From the NCBI RefSeq assembly GCF_028622115.1, contig NZ_CP097263.1:806001-870000 (forward strand): a DNA stretch of 64,000 nucleotides, given 5' to 3'. Positions 43,482 to 52,421 of this stretch are shown piece after piece. The DNA comes from Kutzneria chonburiensis. GTDB lineage: Bacteria; Actinomycetota; Actinomycetes; Mycobacteriales; Pseudonocardiaceae. The notes beneath the pieces were generated by a model that did no database searches, had not been told where the DNA came from, and saw only the letters and a list, made by a program, of their open reading frames with translations. Positions within the stretch are counted from its first letter, which is position 1. Each line of letters begins with the position of its first letter. Position numbers and translations under genes: made by a program.

Positions 43482-44026
43482 CTAGGCCCTGAGTCCGGCC
43501 AGCGCCAGGCGCAGCACCCGTTCCCGCTGCTCGTCATCCATGAACTGCACCGTGCTGACGGCGGCGATGAGCATCAGCACGTCCTCGATGGACGGGTCCG
43601 GGTTGGCCACTCCGGCCTCCTGCGCCCGCGCCAGCAGCGGCGTGCCGGCCGCGTACAGCGCCGCCCTTGACGCCTGGAACCGGTCGCCGGCGCGGTTGAG
43701 GCCGTCGGCCAGGGCCTGCTTGGCCACGATGTAGTCGATGAACCGGTGCAGCCAGCGCACCAGCGCTTCCCACGGCGGCAGCGCATCCAGGCCGTCGGCC
43801 GCCCGGCACAGGTCGTCGACCTCCTGGAGGTAGACCTCCTCGATGAGGTCCTCCTGGTCGGGAAGTTGCGGTAGAGCGTGGCGATGCTCGTGCCCGAGCG
43901 CCGGGCGATCTCGTCCAGCGAGGCCTGCGCCCCCTGCTCCGCGAACGTCTCCCGCGCGGCCGCCAGCAGCGCGTCGAAGTTGCGCCGGGCGTCCGCACGC
44001 TTGGGCCGTCGCGAGGGCAGGTCCAT
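43482..44026 (-). pseudogene. TetR-family repressor, frameshifted at 43860-43864
   Basis: The N-terminal part (RNFDALLAAARETFAEQGAQA, LDEIARRSGTSIATLYRNFP) runs in one frame from ATG 44026. The ligand-binding domain (QEDLIEEVYLQEVDDLCRAA to LALAGLRA) runs in another to TAG at 43482. One missing C on the coding strand (plus-strand GGG at 43860-43862) accounts for the break; restoring it reads LYRNFPDQEDLIEEVY. The intact protein would be about 181 residues. It is divergent from the SDR gene, with a strong operator between them, so it should repress that gene. Confidence 0.82.
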
Positions 44027-44045
44027 CGAGTCTCCTGGACAACTG

Positions 44046-44075
44046 AACCGTAGGAGGTCTACGGTTAAACCGTAG
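44046..44075. promoter_or_regulatory. operator with three AACCGTAG half-sites
   Basis: AACCGTAG (44046-44053) and CTACGGTT (44059-44066) form a perfect inverted repeat with a 5-base centre. A third AACCGTAG follows at 44068-44075. It lies between the broken TetR and the divergent SDR gene, 33 bases before the SDR start. Confidence 0.65.
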
Positions 44076-44107
44076 GGATACTTCGGATCTTAGGGGAGCT
44101 CGTTCGC

Positions 44108-44839
44108 ATGTCCACCATTGCCCTGGTCACCGGGGCCAACAAGGGCGTCGGCCTGGCCACCGCCCGGCAGCTCGCCCAGCTCGGCATGACCGTCCACCTG
44201 GGCAGCCGTGACCTGTCGCGCGGCACCGAGGCCGCGGCCCAGCTGGCCGCGCAGGGGATCGTCGTGCATCCGTTGGAGATCGACATCACCGACGACGCCT
44301 CCGTAGGCAAGGCGGCCGACTTCCTGGCGGCCGAGCACGGGCGGCTCGACGTCCTCGTCAACAACGCCGGCATGCTCAACCGCAAGGCCGCCCTCACGGT
44401 CACCGCCTCCGACATGCGCCCCGAATTCGAGACGAACGTGTTCGGGCTCGTGCGCGTCATCCACGCCATGCTGCCGCTGCTGCGCCGCTCCGACGCCGCC
44501 CGCATCGTCAACGTCAGCAGCACGTCCGCCGTCTTCACGCACACCGCCGACCCGTCGTCGATGTTCGCGCAGTCGCACGACTCCTTCGCCTACGCTGCCG
44601 GCAAAGCCGCCGTCACGATGCTCACCCTCAAGTACGCCAACGCTTTCCGGGCCGACCCGGCACTGGCCAACGCCAAGATCAACGCCGTCACCCCGGGCTA
44701 CGTGGCCACCGACCTCAACGGCTTCCAGGGCGTACGGACCACCGAGCAGGGCGCCCGCGCCTCCGTCCGGTTCGCCACCCTCGGCCCCGACGGCCCGTCC
44801 GGCGGCTTCTTCGACGAGGAGGGCCCCGTGCCGTGGTGA
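44108..44839 (+). CDS. short-chain dehydrogenase/reductase (SDR)
   Basis: A 243-residue classical SDR: coenzyme motif TGANKGVG near the N-terminus, NNAG in VLVNNAGML, the catalytic Tyr162/Lys166 in YAAGK, and the upstream Ser in VNVSSTSAVF. The basic GSRDLSRG segment after beta-2 suggests NADP(H). Carbonyl-reductase-like; substrate unknown. TetR/SDR pairs of this layout often respond to the SDR substrate. Confidence 0.9.
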   Translation: MSTIALVTGANKGVGLATARQLAQLGMTVHLGSRDLSRGTEAAAQLAAQGIVVHPLEIDITDDASVGKAADFLAAEHGRLDVLVNNAGMLNRKAALTVTASDMRPEFETNVFGLVRVIHAMLPLLRRSDAARIVNVSSTSAVFTHTADPSSMFAQSHDSFAYAAGKAAVTMLTLKYANAFRADPALANAKINAVTPGYVATDLNGFQGVRTTEQGARASVRFATLGPDGPSGGFFDEEGPVPW

Positions 44840-44843
44840 CGCC

Positions 44844-46742
44844 CTACCCCAGCTGCTTGTCGACGAAGCACCAGCGCCAGCTCTCGCCGGGCTCGTAGCT
44901 GCGCATCACGGGGTGGCGGGTGTCGCGGAAGTGCTGGTCGGAGTGCTTGCCGACGGACGAGTCGCAGCAGGCGACGTTGCCGCACTTCAGGCACATCCGC
45001 AGGTGGACCCAGGTGAGCCCGGCCTCGATGCAGGCGGCGCAGCTGTCCTGGCTGCTGGGCGGGACGTCACGCCACTCGTGGGCGAGGTGCTTGCACGCTT
45101 CGGCGAGGGAGGCGGGGGCGCGGAGTTCGCGGTCCTCCTGTGACGGCTCGTCGTCGTCGCGGTCGAGCATGGACTCCTCGATGTCGAGGCGCTCCAGGAC
45201 ACGGCGGAGCACGACGTCGTCGGCGGAGCCGTTGTCGCGGGCCTTCAGGCAATGCTCCCGCTCGACCTGGAGCAGATCGAGGCGTAGCCGTCGATAGGCG
45301 TCGCTGGGGGTTTCGTTGAGCGCGGACTGCCGGCCCAACTGCTCCCAAGCGGCGTCGGTGCGGCCCTGGAGTCGTTCCCGAAGCCGCTCGACGACCTCGG
45401 GTGGGTCGTTCTCGGTGCTGATCTCGTCCAGCCGGACCAGGGCGACGCGGACCATGTCGTGCAGCAGAGCGGCTTCCTGCAAGGCGTCCTGCGCGGGATC
45501 GGGCCCGGGCAGGCCCATCCGGCGCACCAGCATGGGCAGAGTGGTTCCCTGGAGCAGCAAGGTGCCGGCCACGACGACGAAAGCGGCGAGCACGAGCACG
45601 ACCCCGACCCGATCCGGCATGGCGGCGGGCAGGATGAAGGCGGCGGCGAGCGTCACGACGCCGCGCATGCCGGCCCAGCCGATGACCACGGAGTACCGCC
45701 ACGGCCACGCCTTGTGCTTCTTGAATCCGAGCGCCTGCTTGACCCGCTTCCAGACGGCGATGACGAACAACCAGACCAGCCGGGTGAGGATGGTCGCGGC
45801 CAGCACGGCGGCGCAGATCAGGACGAGCATGGGGACGGACAGGCCGCTCCGCCCGACCTCGGTCAGGATCCGCCGCAGCTGGAGCCCGATGAGCAGGAAG
45901 ACGGTGTTCTCCAGCAGGTACGCCACGGTCTGCCAGTTGTGCCGGCTGGCGGTCCTGGCCGCGCCGGACAGCACCCGCGGCGACTGGTGGCCCATGATCA
46001 GGCCGGCGACCACCACGGAGAGCACGCCGGACCCGTGGATCTCCTCGCCCAGCAGGTACGCCACGAACGGCACGGCGAACGACAAGGCGGTGTCGGCCAC
46101 CGGCTCCTGGAGCTTGAGCCGGATGAACGAGGCGGCGTAGCCGACGACCACGCCGCCCACCGCGCCGCCGACGGCGGCCCACACGAAGTCCAGGCCGACC
46201 TGCCAGAGCGAGATCGTGCTGGCGATGGCCACGAGGCTGGTATTCAGTGCGACCAGCGCGGCCGCGTCGTTGAACAGGCTCTCGCCCTCCAGCAGCCGCA
46301 CCAGTTTGCGCGGCATTGCCACCCGCCGGGCCACGGCGGACGCGGCGACGGCGTCGGGCGGCGCGACCACGGCACCGAGCGCGAGGCCGGCGGCGAGCGG
46401 CAGGCCGGGGATCACCAGCCACGCGACCAGGCCGACGCCGGCAGTGGTGAACAGCACCAGGCCGACCGACAGCACGGCGATGGGGCCGCGCAACCGCCGG
46501 AAGTCGAGCAGCGAGGTCTGGATCGCCGTCGAGTACAGCAGCGGAGGCAGCAGGCCGACCAGCACCACATCGGAAGTCAGCTGGTACTCCGGTACGCCCG
46601 GCACGAACGAGGCGGCGACACCGACCACGATCAGGCACAACGGCGCCGACCAGTCCAGCCGCCGCGCGATCGCGGTGACGGCCAGCACCGCCACCACCAA
46701 AGCAACAATTTCCGCCGCGATCTCCACGGCGGTGATTTTCAC
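44844..46742 (-). CDS. CPA1-family Na+/H+ antiporter with C-terminal UBP-type zinc finger
   Basis: A 632-residue membrane protein from GTG 46742. About 12 membrane helices (residues about 8-420) carry the CPA1 motifs (GVVAPPDAVAASAVARR, LLEGESLFNDAAALVA, IGWAGMRGVVTLAAAF). A cytoplasmic helical domain (about 430-545) follows. The last 80 residues form a UBP-type zinc finger (CAACIEAGLTWVHLRMCLKC, ACCDSSVGKHSDQHFRDTRH). It should exchange Na+ or K+ for H+. The zinc finger resembles the ubiquitin-binding ZnF of eukaryotic USPs, but its bacterial ligand is unknown. Operator site A lies 38 bases upstream. Confidence 0.92.
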   Translation of the reverse strand: MKITAVEIAAEIVALVVAVLAVTAIARRLDWSAPLCLIVVGVAASFVPGVPEYQLTSDVVLVGLLPPLLYSTAIQTSLLDFRRLRGPIAVLSVGLVLFTTAGVGLVAWLVIPGLPLAAGLALGAVVAPPDAVAASAVARRVAMPRKLVRLLEGESLFNDAAALVALNTSLVAIASTISLWQVGLDFVWAAVGGAVGGVVVGYAASFIRLKLQEPVADTALSFAVPFVAYLLGEEIHGSGVLSVVVAGLIMGHQSPRVLSGAARTASRHNWQTVAYLLENTVFLLIGLQLRRILTEVGRSGLSVPMLVLICAAVLAATILTRLVWLFVIAVWKRVKQALGFKKHKAWPWRYSVVIGWAGMRGVVTLAAAFILPAAMPDRVGVVLVLAAFVVVAGTLLLQGTTLPMLVRRMGLPGPDPAQDALQEAALLHDMVRVALVRLDEISTENDPPEVVERLRERLQGRTDAAWEQLGRQSALNETPSDAYRRLRLDLLQVEREHCLKARDNGSADDVVLRRVLERLDIEESMLDRDDDEPSQEDRELRAPASLAEACKHLAHEWRDVPPSSQDSCAACIEAGLTWVHLRMCLKCGNVACCDSSVGKHSDQHFRDTRHPVMRSYEPGESWRWCFVDKQLG

Positions 46743-46779
46743 TCGTCGGCCGCCTCGACAGCCAACCGACCCGCCTGAG

Positions 46780-46849
46780 CTTCGTGAGAGCTTACTTGCA
46801 CGAAGCGAGTGAGCGTGCCTAAGCTCGTGAGAGTCAACTCTTGCGAAGG
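46780..46849. promoter_or_regulatory. tandem CTCGTGAGA-type operators upstream of the hydrolase
   Basis: Two related inverted repeats, site A at 46780-46805 (TTCGTGAGAG, CTT, ACTTGCACGAAG) and site B at 46824-46849 (CTCGTGAGAG, TCA, ACTCTTGCGAAG), are 44 bases apart, about four helical turns. Site B ends just before the hydrolase RBS. The same motif is present upstream of the cupin gene. Confidence 0.65.
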
Positions 46850-46857
46850 AGCTCGTC

Positions 46858-47622
46858 ATGACGTTCGATCTGGGCGACGGCCTCACGGTGGCGGTGGACC
46901 AGCGGGACGGGACCGGTGATCCGGTGCTGGTGCTGCACGGCGGCGCGGGCCCGCGCTCGGTGCGGGGACTGGCCGACCTGCTGCCGGGCGACTCGACCGT
47001 GCTGACGCCGACGCACCCCGGTTTCGACGGGCAGCCCCGGCCGGACTGGTTCGACAGCGTCCCGGACCTCGCTGTGGCCTACCTCGACCTGCTTGACCTG
47101 CTGAAACTGGACCGGGTGCTGGTCGTCGGGAGCTCGATCGGCGGCTGGATCGCGGCCGAGATGGCGACCCGCGACACGCGGGATCGCATCGGCGCGGTGG
47201 TGCTGCTCAACGCCGTGGGCATCGACCCGGCGGCGGGCCGGTTGACCGACACCCGTGACCTGAACCCGGCCCGGCTCGGGGAACTGGCCTTCGTGAACCC
47301 GGCGCTGCGCCTGGACCCGTCGACGCTGACCGACGAGCAGCGGGCGGCGAGCCTGGCCAACCAGCAGACGCTGGCGGTGTACGCGGGGGAGCCGTTCATG
47401 TACGACCCCAAGCTGCGCCGCCGGCTGCGCCGGGTCGATGCGCCGGCGCTGGTGGTCTGGGGCGAGGAGGACGGCATCGCGACCGGCGACTACGGACGGT
47501 CGTACGCGCAGGCGTTTCCCCAGGGGCGCTTCGTGTTGGCGCCCGGCGCCGGGCATTTCCCGCACATCGAGGCGGCCGCGCTGACGGCCGCCTCGATCGA
47601 GGAGTTCGTGAAGCAGCTTTAG
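46858..47622 (+). CDS. alpha/beta hydrolase
   Basis: A 254-residue alpha/beta hydrolase: oxyanion region LHGGAG, nucleophile elbow GSSIGGW (Ser93), acid in WGEEDGIA and base in GAGHFPHIE. Its promoter carries operator motif copies shared with the convergent cupin gene and lies close to a TetR gene, so the three are probably one stress- or substrate-responsive unit. The TAG stop overlaps the cupin stop by 4 bases. Confidence 0.88.
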   Translation: MTFDLGDGLTVAVDQRDGTGDPVLVLHGGAGPRSVRGLADLLPGDSTVLTPTHPGFDGQPRPDWFDSVPDLAVAYLDLLDLLKLDRVLVVGSSIGGWIAAEMATRDTRDRIGAVVLLNAVGIDPAAGRLTDTRDLNPARLGELAFVNPALRLDPSTLTDEQRAASLANQQTLAVYAGEPFMYDPKLRRRLRRVDAPALVVWGEEDGIATGDYGRSYAQAFPQGRFVLAPGAGHFPHIEAAALTAASIEEFVKQL

Positions 47623-48068
47623 GTCGCGGGGGTGGTGGCGTACCGCGCCATCACCTTTACGGTCGTGGCGGGGGTCAGCTCGCCGTCGGCGGCGATGGTG
47701 TCCCGCAGGTCCCGGAAGTACTGCACGTACAGGTCGGGCGTGAAGGTGTTGAGCATGACCGCCGGCTCGTCGCCGGGGTTGGCGAAGGTGTGCGGCACGC
47801 CCGGCGGCACCATGACCAGGGTGCCCTTGGGCGCGTCGTGGTCCCGGTCGCCGACGGTGAACCGGACCAGGCCGGACACCACGTAGAACCCCTCGTCGTG
47901 CTGGGCATGCCGGTGCTGCGGCGGCCCGGCGCTGTGCGGCGCGAGGGTGATCTCGCCGATGCTGAGCCGGTGTTCGGTGACGCTGCCGTCCTCCATGATC
48001 CGCATCCGGGCCGGGCCCAGTTCGATGACCTCGCCGCCGTCCGGGCCGGTGATCGAGACGTCGTTCAC
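47619..48068 (-). CDS. small cupin-domain protein
   Basis: A 149-residue single cupin. The metal-site motifs HRHAQHDEGFYVVSG (H-x-H, E) and PPGVPHTFANPGDEP (second His) are both present. GTG 48068 has GAGGGAGAA upstream. Such proteins are dioxygenases, isomerases or binding proteins; function is not determinable. The best palindromic copy of the CTCGTGAGA operator lies just upstream. Confidence 0.88.
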   Translation of the reverse strand: MNDVSITGPDGGEVIELGPARMRIMEDGSVTEHRLSIGEITLAPHSAGPPQHRHAQHDEGFYVVSGLVRFTVGDRDHDAPKGTLVMVPPGVPHTFANPGDEPAVMLNTFTPDLYVQYFRDLRDTIAADGELTPATTVKVMARYATTPAT

Positions 48069-48076
48069 GGCTTCTC

Positions 48077-48102
48077 CCTCGTGAGAATTAACTCTCACGA
48101 GG
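48077..48102. promoter_or_regulatory. perfect CCTCGTGAGA operator, cupin/TetR divergent promoter
   Basis: CCTCGTGAGA (48077-48086) and TCTCACGAGG (48093-48102) form a perfect 10-base inverted repeat with centre ATTAAC, directly upstream of the cupin. A partial copy, CTCTCTCGCGAGTG, lies at 48133-48146 before the TetR start, suggesting autoregulation. Confidence 0.75.
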
Positions 48103-48156
48103 CTAGGTGGCAGTCATGGGCAGACGCAAGTGCTCTCTCGCGAGTGGGGTAGACTG

Positions 48157-48753
48157 ATGCGCATGCAGACCGCCTCCGGCCGGGTCAACCAGAAGACCCG
48201 CACCCGCACGGCCATCGTGCGGGCGGCCGCCGAGCTCAGCGCGACCGGCCGCGAGGTGACGATGCCGGAGGTGGCCCGGGCCGCGCTGGTCTCCGAGGCA
48301 ACCGCTTACCGCTACTTCCCGGACCTGGCCTCGCTGCTGCGCGAGGCCATCGCCGACCAGATCCCCAGTCCCGAGGAGGCGCTGGCCGGCGTCGCCGACT
48401 CGGTCGACCCGGTGGAGCGCATCGCCGCCGCCACCGAGTTCCTGCTCCGGCACGTGCAGGCCCGTCAGGGCGTGGTGCGCGCGATGATCGCCGCCACCAT
48501 CGTCCGTCCCGAGCAGGCCGACGCCCGCCCCGGCATGCGCTTCGGGCTCATCGACTACGCCCTGGCCCCGCTGGCCGGCACTCTCGGCGGCCGCGACCCG
48601 CAGGCATTGGCCCAGCTCAAGAACGACCTCGCCGTCGTGGTCAGCGCCGAGGCCCTGTTCTCGCTCACCGATCTGCGGGGTATGACCGCGCAGGCCGCGA
48701 TCACCAGCCTGGTGCGCACGGCCACCACGCTGACCCGGGCGGCAATCGGCTGA
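48157..48753 (+). CDS. TetR-family regulator (probable repressor of hydrolase and cupin)
   Basis: A 198-residue repressor. HTH: TMPEVARAALVSEATAYRYFPDLASLLREAI. It sits beside the perfect CTCGTGAGA operator that it shares with the divergent cupin, and the same operator recurs before the hydrolase. ATG 48157 is preferred (TAGACT lies just upstream, possibly a -10); ATG 48163 is the alternative. Confidence 0.9.
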   Translation: MRMQTASGRVNQKTRTRTAIVRAAAELSATGREVTMPEVARAALVSEATAYRYFPDLASLLREAIADQIPSPEEALAGVADSVDPVERIAAATEFLLRHVQARQGVVRAMIAATIVRPEQADARPGMRFGLIDYALAPLAGTLGGRDPQALAQLKNDLAVVVSAEALFSLTDLRGMTAQAAITSLVRTATTLTRAAIG

Positions 48754-50646
<1,893 letters not shown>

Positions 50647-50667
50647 CGGCGGCTGCCGGGGCGGCGC

Positions 50668-51147
50668 TCAGTGCCCCGGCAGCACGCACACCGCGTCGAT
50701 GCCCAGCACGTGGTTGAGCCGCCCGAAGGCCAGCCACGCGCCGATGCTCATGCTCAGCTCGACGATCTCCTTCTGGCTGTAGTGCTCGGACATCCGCGTC
50801 CAGAACTCCTCGTCGATGTTGTGGTGGTCCACCGCGTAGCGCTCGGCGTACTCGGCGGCCAGCCGGGTCCGGTCGTCGAAGCGCTCGGTGGTGCGCCAGT
50901 TCAGCACCGCGTCGGCGAACTCCTCCTCGACCTTGACGCCGTCCCGGTCGGTCCGCCAGTCCAGGCAGAACAGGCACCCGTTGATCTGGGCGATCCGCAG
51001 CCGCGCGGCCTCGAACTCGCGCAGCCCCAGCGTGGTGTGCTGGTACACCGACAGCGAGAAGGCGGCCGCGGCCGTGCCGATGCCCGGCACCATCTCGCCC
51101 CACACGTAGCCGATCGCGTCCTTGCCCGCCGGGATGTCGATGTTCAT
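50668..51147 (-). CDS. carboxymuconolactone decarboxylase/AhpD-like protein
   Basis: A 159-residue helical protein of the CMD family. The redox CxxC lies in INGCLFCLDWRT with the following acidic residues, as in AhpD-like alkylhydroperoxidases. It may act as a peroxidase or a disulfide-based partner. It follows the amine-dehydrogenase-like gene by 38 bases, so they form an operon. It converges on the cholesterol oxidase gene. Confidence 0.9.
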   Translation of the reverse strand: MNIDIPAGKDAIGYVWGEMVPGIGTAAAAFSLSVYQHTTLGLREFEAARLRIAQINGCLFCLDWRTDRDGVKVEEEFADAVLNWRTTERFDDRTRLAAEYAERYAVDHHNIDEEFWTRMSEHYSQKEIVELSMSIGAWLAFGRLNHVLGIDAVCVLPGH

Positions 51148-51185
51148 CGTGATTGTCCTTCCGGAACAGTCTTGGCCAAGGACAG

Positions 51186-52259
51186 TCAGGCGCGGCTCAG
51201 CTTGCCGATCGCCGGCCGCAGCGGGACGTCCAGCGCGTCGTAGAGCCCCGGCTTGGCCTGCGCGAGCCAGTCGATGGCGTTGACCAGCCGGCCGACCGCC
51301 GTGGCGTTGCCGCCGGCCGAGCGGTTCTCGCTCTCGTCGGTCGCCTCCACGGTGACCTCGATGCGTGGCCGGCCTTCGATGATGACCCGGTGCGCGCCGT
51401 CGCCGCTGGGCGGCTGCGGCCAGTCCGAGGCGCACGAGGCGTGGATGCGGGTGACGTGCTCGATGACGATGCGGGCCTCGCCGTTGACGATGCCCTGCAC
51501 CTCGAACCGCACCGCGCCCTGCGTGCCGGCCTCGAACTCGCCCATGGTCCGCGTGGTCACCGTGGTCTCGAGCGGACGCCGGTCCATGGTCTCGCGGATC
51601 TCGTCGAGCTCCACGCCGAGCTCGCGGGCGATCATCCGGACCTGGCCGCCCCACACCATGGTCGGCACGGTGGCGATCAGCATCGGGGCCTGGTAGTCCA
51701 TCGGCTGGCCCATGCCGACCAGGTAGCGCACCGAGTCCGGCTGCTCGTAGGTCGAGTAGTCGAAGATCTCCTGGCAGCGGATCACGTCGATGGTGCTGGC
51801 CAGGCCGCTGATCAGCAGCGGCAGCACGTCGTTGCCCCAGCCCGGGTCCACGCCCGAGACGAACAGCGAGCCGCCGCCGGTCTCCACCGCCTTCTGCACC
51901 GGGTCCAGCAGCTCCGGCGGCGCGTTGCGGTAGTCGTAGAGCGGATACAGCGAGGGGGAGACGACCACCGCGCCGCACTCGATCGCCCGGACCAGGTCGG
52001 CCAGCGCCTCCATGCCGCGGATGTCCCCCGAGGCCGCGTACACCACAGCCCGCGGCTTGGCCGCCAGCACCGCGTCGATGTCGTCGGTCGCCGGCACGCC
52101 CAGTTCGACGTCCAGGCCGGCCAGCTCGCCGGCGTCGCGGCCGACCTTGGCGGGATCGTGCACCAGGACCGCGGCCAGCTCCAGCGCCGGATGGGCCTGC
52201 ACGGCCCGGATCGCCGCGCGGCCGACGTTGCCTGTGCCCCAGACAACCGTGGCTATCAT
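51186..52259 (-). CDS. NAD(P)H-dependent amine dehydrogenase/dihydrodipicolinate reductase-like protein
   Basis: A 357-residue Rossmann protein. VVWGTGNVGRAAIRAV binds the dinucleotide. LVHDPAKVGRDAGEL, YAASGDI and SGVDPGWGNDVLPLL are signatures of the DapB-related group that includes 2,4-diaminopentanoate dehydrogenase. In actinobacteria these genes often lie in lipid or sterol regulons. An AGCAAACGCTTGGT element is 7 bases upstream of the start. Confidence 0.85.
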   Translation of the reverse strand: MIATVVWGTGNVGRAAIRAVQAHPALELAAVLVHDPAKVGRDAGELAGLDVELGVPATDDIDAVLAAKPRAVVYAASGDIRGMEALADLVRAIECGAVVVSPSLYPLYDYRNAPPELLDPVQKAVETGGGSLFVSGVDPGWGNDVLPLLISGLASTIDVIRCQEIFDYSTYEQPDSVRYLVGMGQPMDYQAPMLIATVPTMVWGGQVRMIARELGVELDEIRETMDRRPLETTVTTRTMGEFEAGTQGAVRFEVQGIVNGEARIVIEHVTRIHASCASDWPQPPSGDGAHRVIIEGRPRIEVTVEATDESENRSAGGNATAVGRLVNAIDWLAQAKPGLYDALDVPLRPAIGKLSRA

Positions 52260-52266
52260 GCCGGCA

Positions 52267-52280
52267 AACCTAGCAAACGC
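52267..52280. promoter_or_regulatory. AGCAAACGCTTGGT element (KstR2- or FadR-like)
   Basis: Differs from the mycobacterial KstR2 consensus AnCAAGnnCTTGnT at one fixed position. A related GTAAGCGCTTGGT lies at 48769-48781 upstream of cholesterol oxidase. It sits immediately upstream of the 52259 start. Confidence 0.35.
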
Positions 52281-52421
52281 TTGGTTGACTCTCGAGGGGC
52301 CAATGGAGTGAGCAGATCGCCCGCCGCCGATGCGCCGCGATGGAGCGCCTCTCGGCGTTCTTGATGCCGATCGAGTTGTTCTTGGCCGGCCGCCCGTCCG
52401 CGAAGCGGTTGGCTGTCCTAC

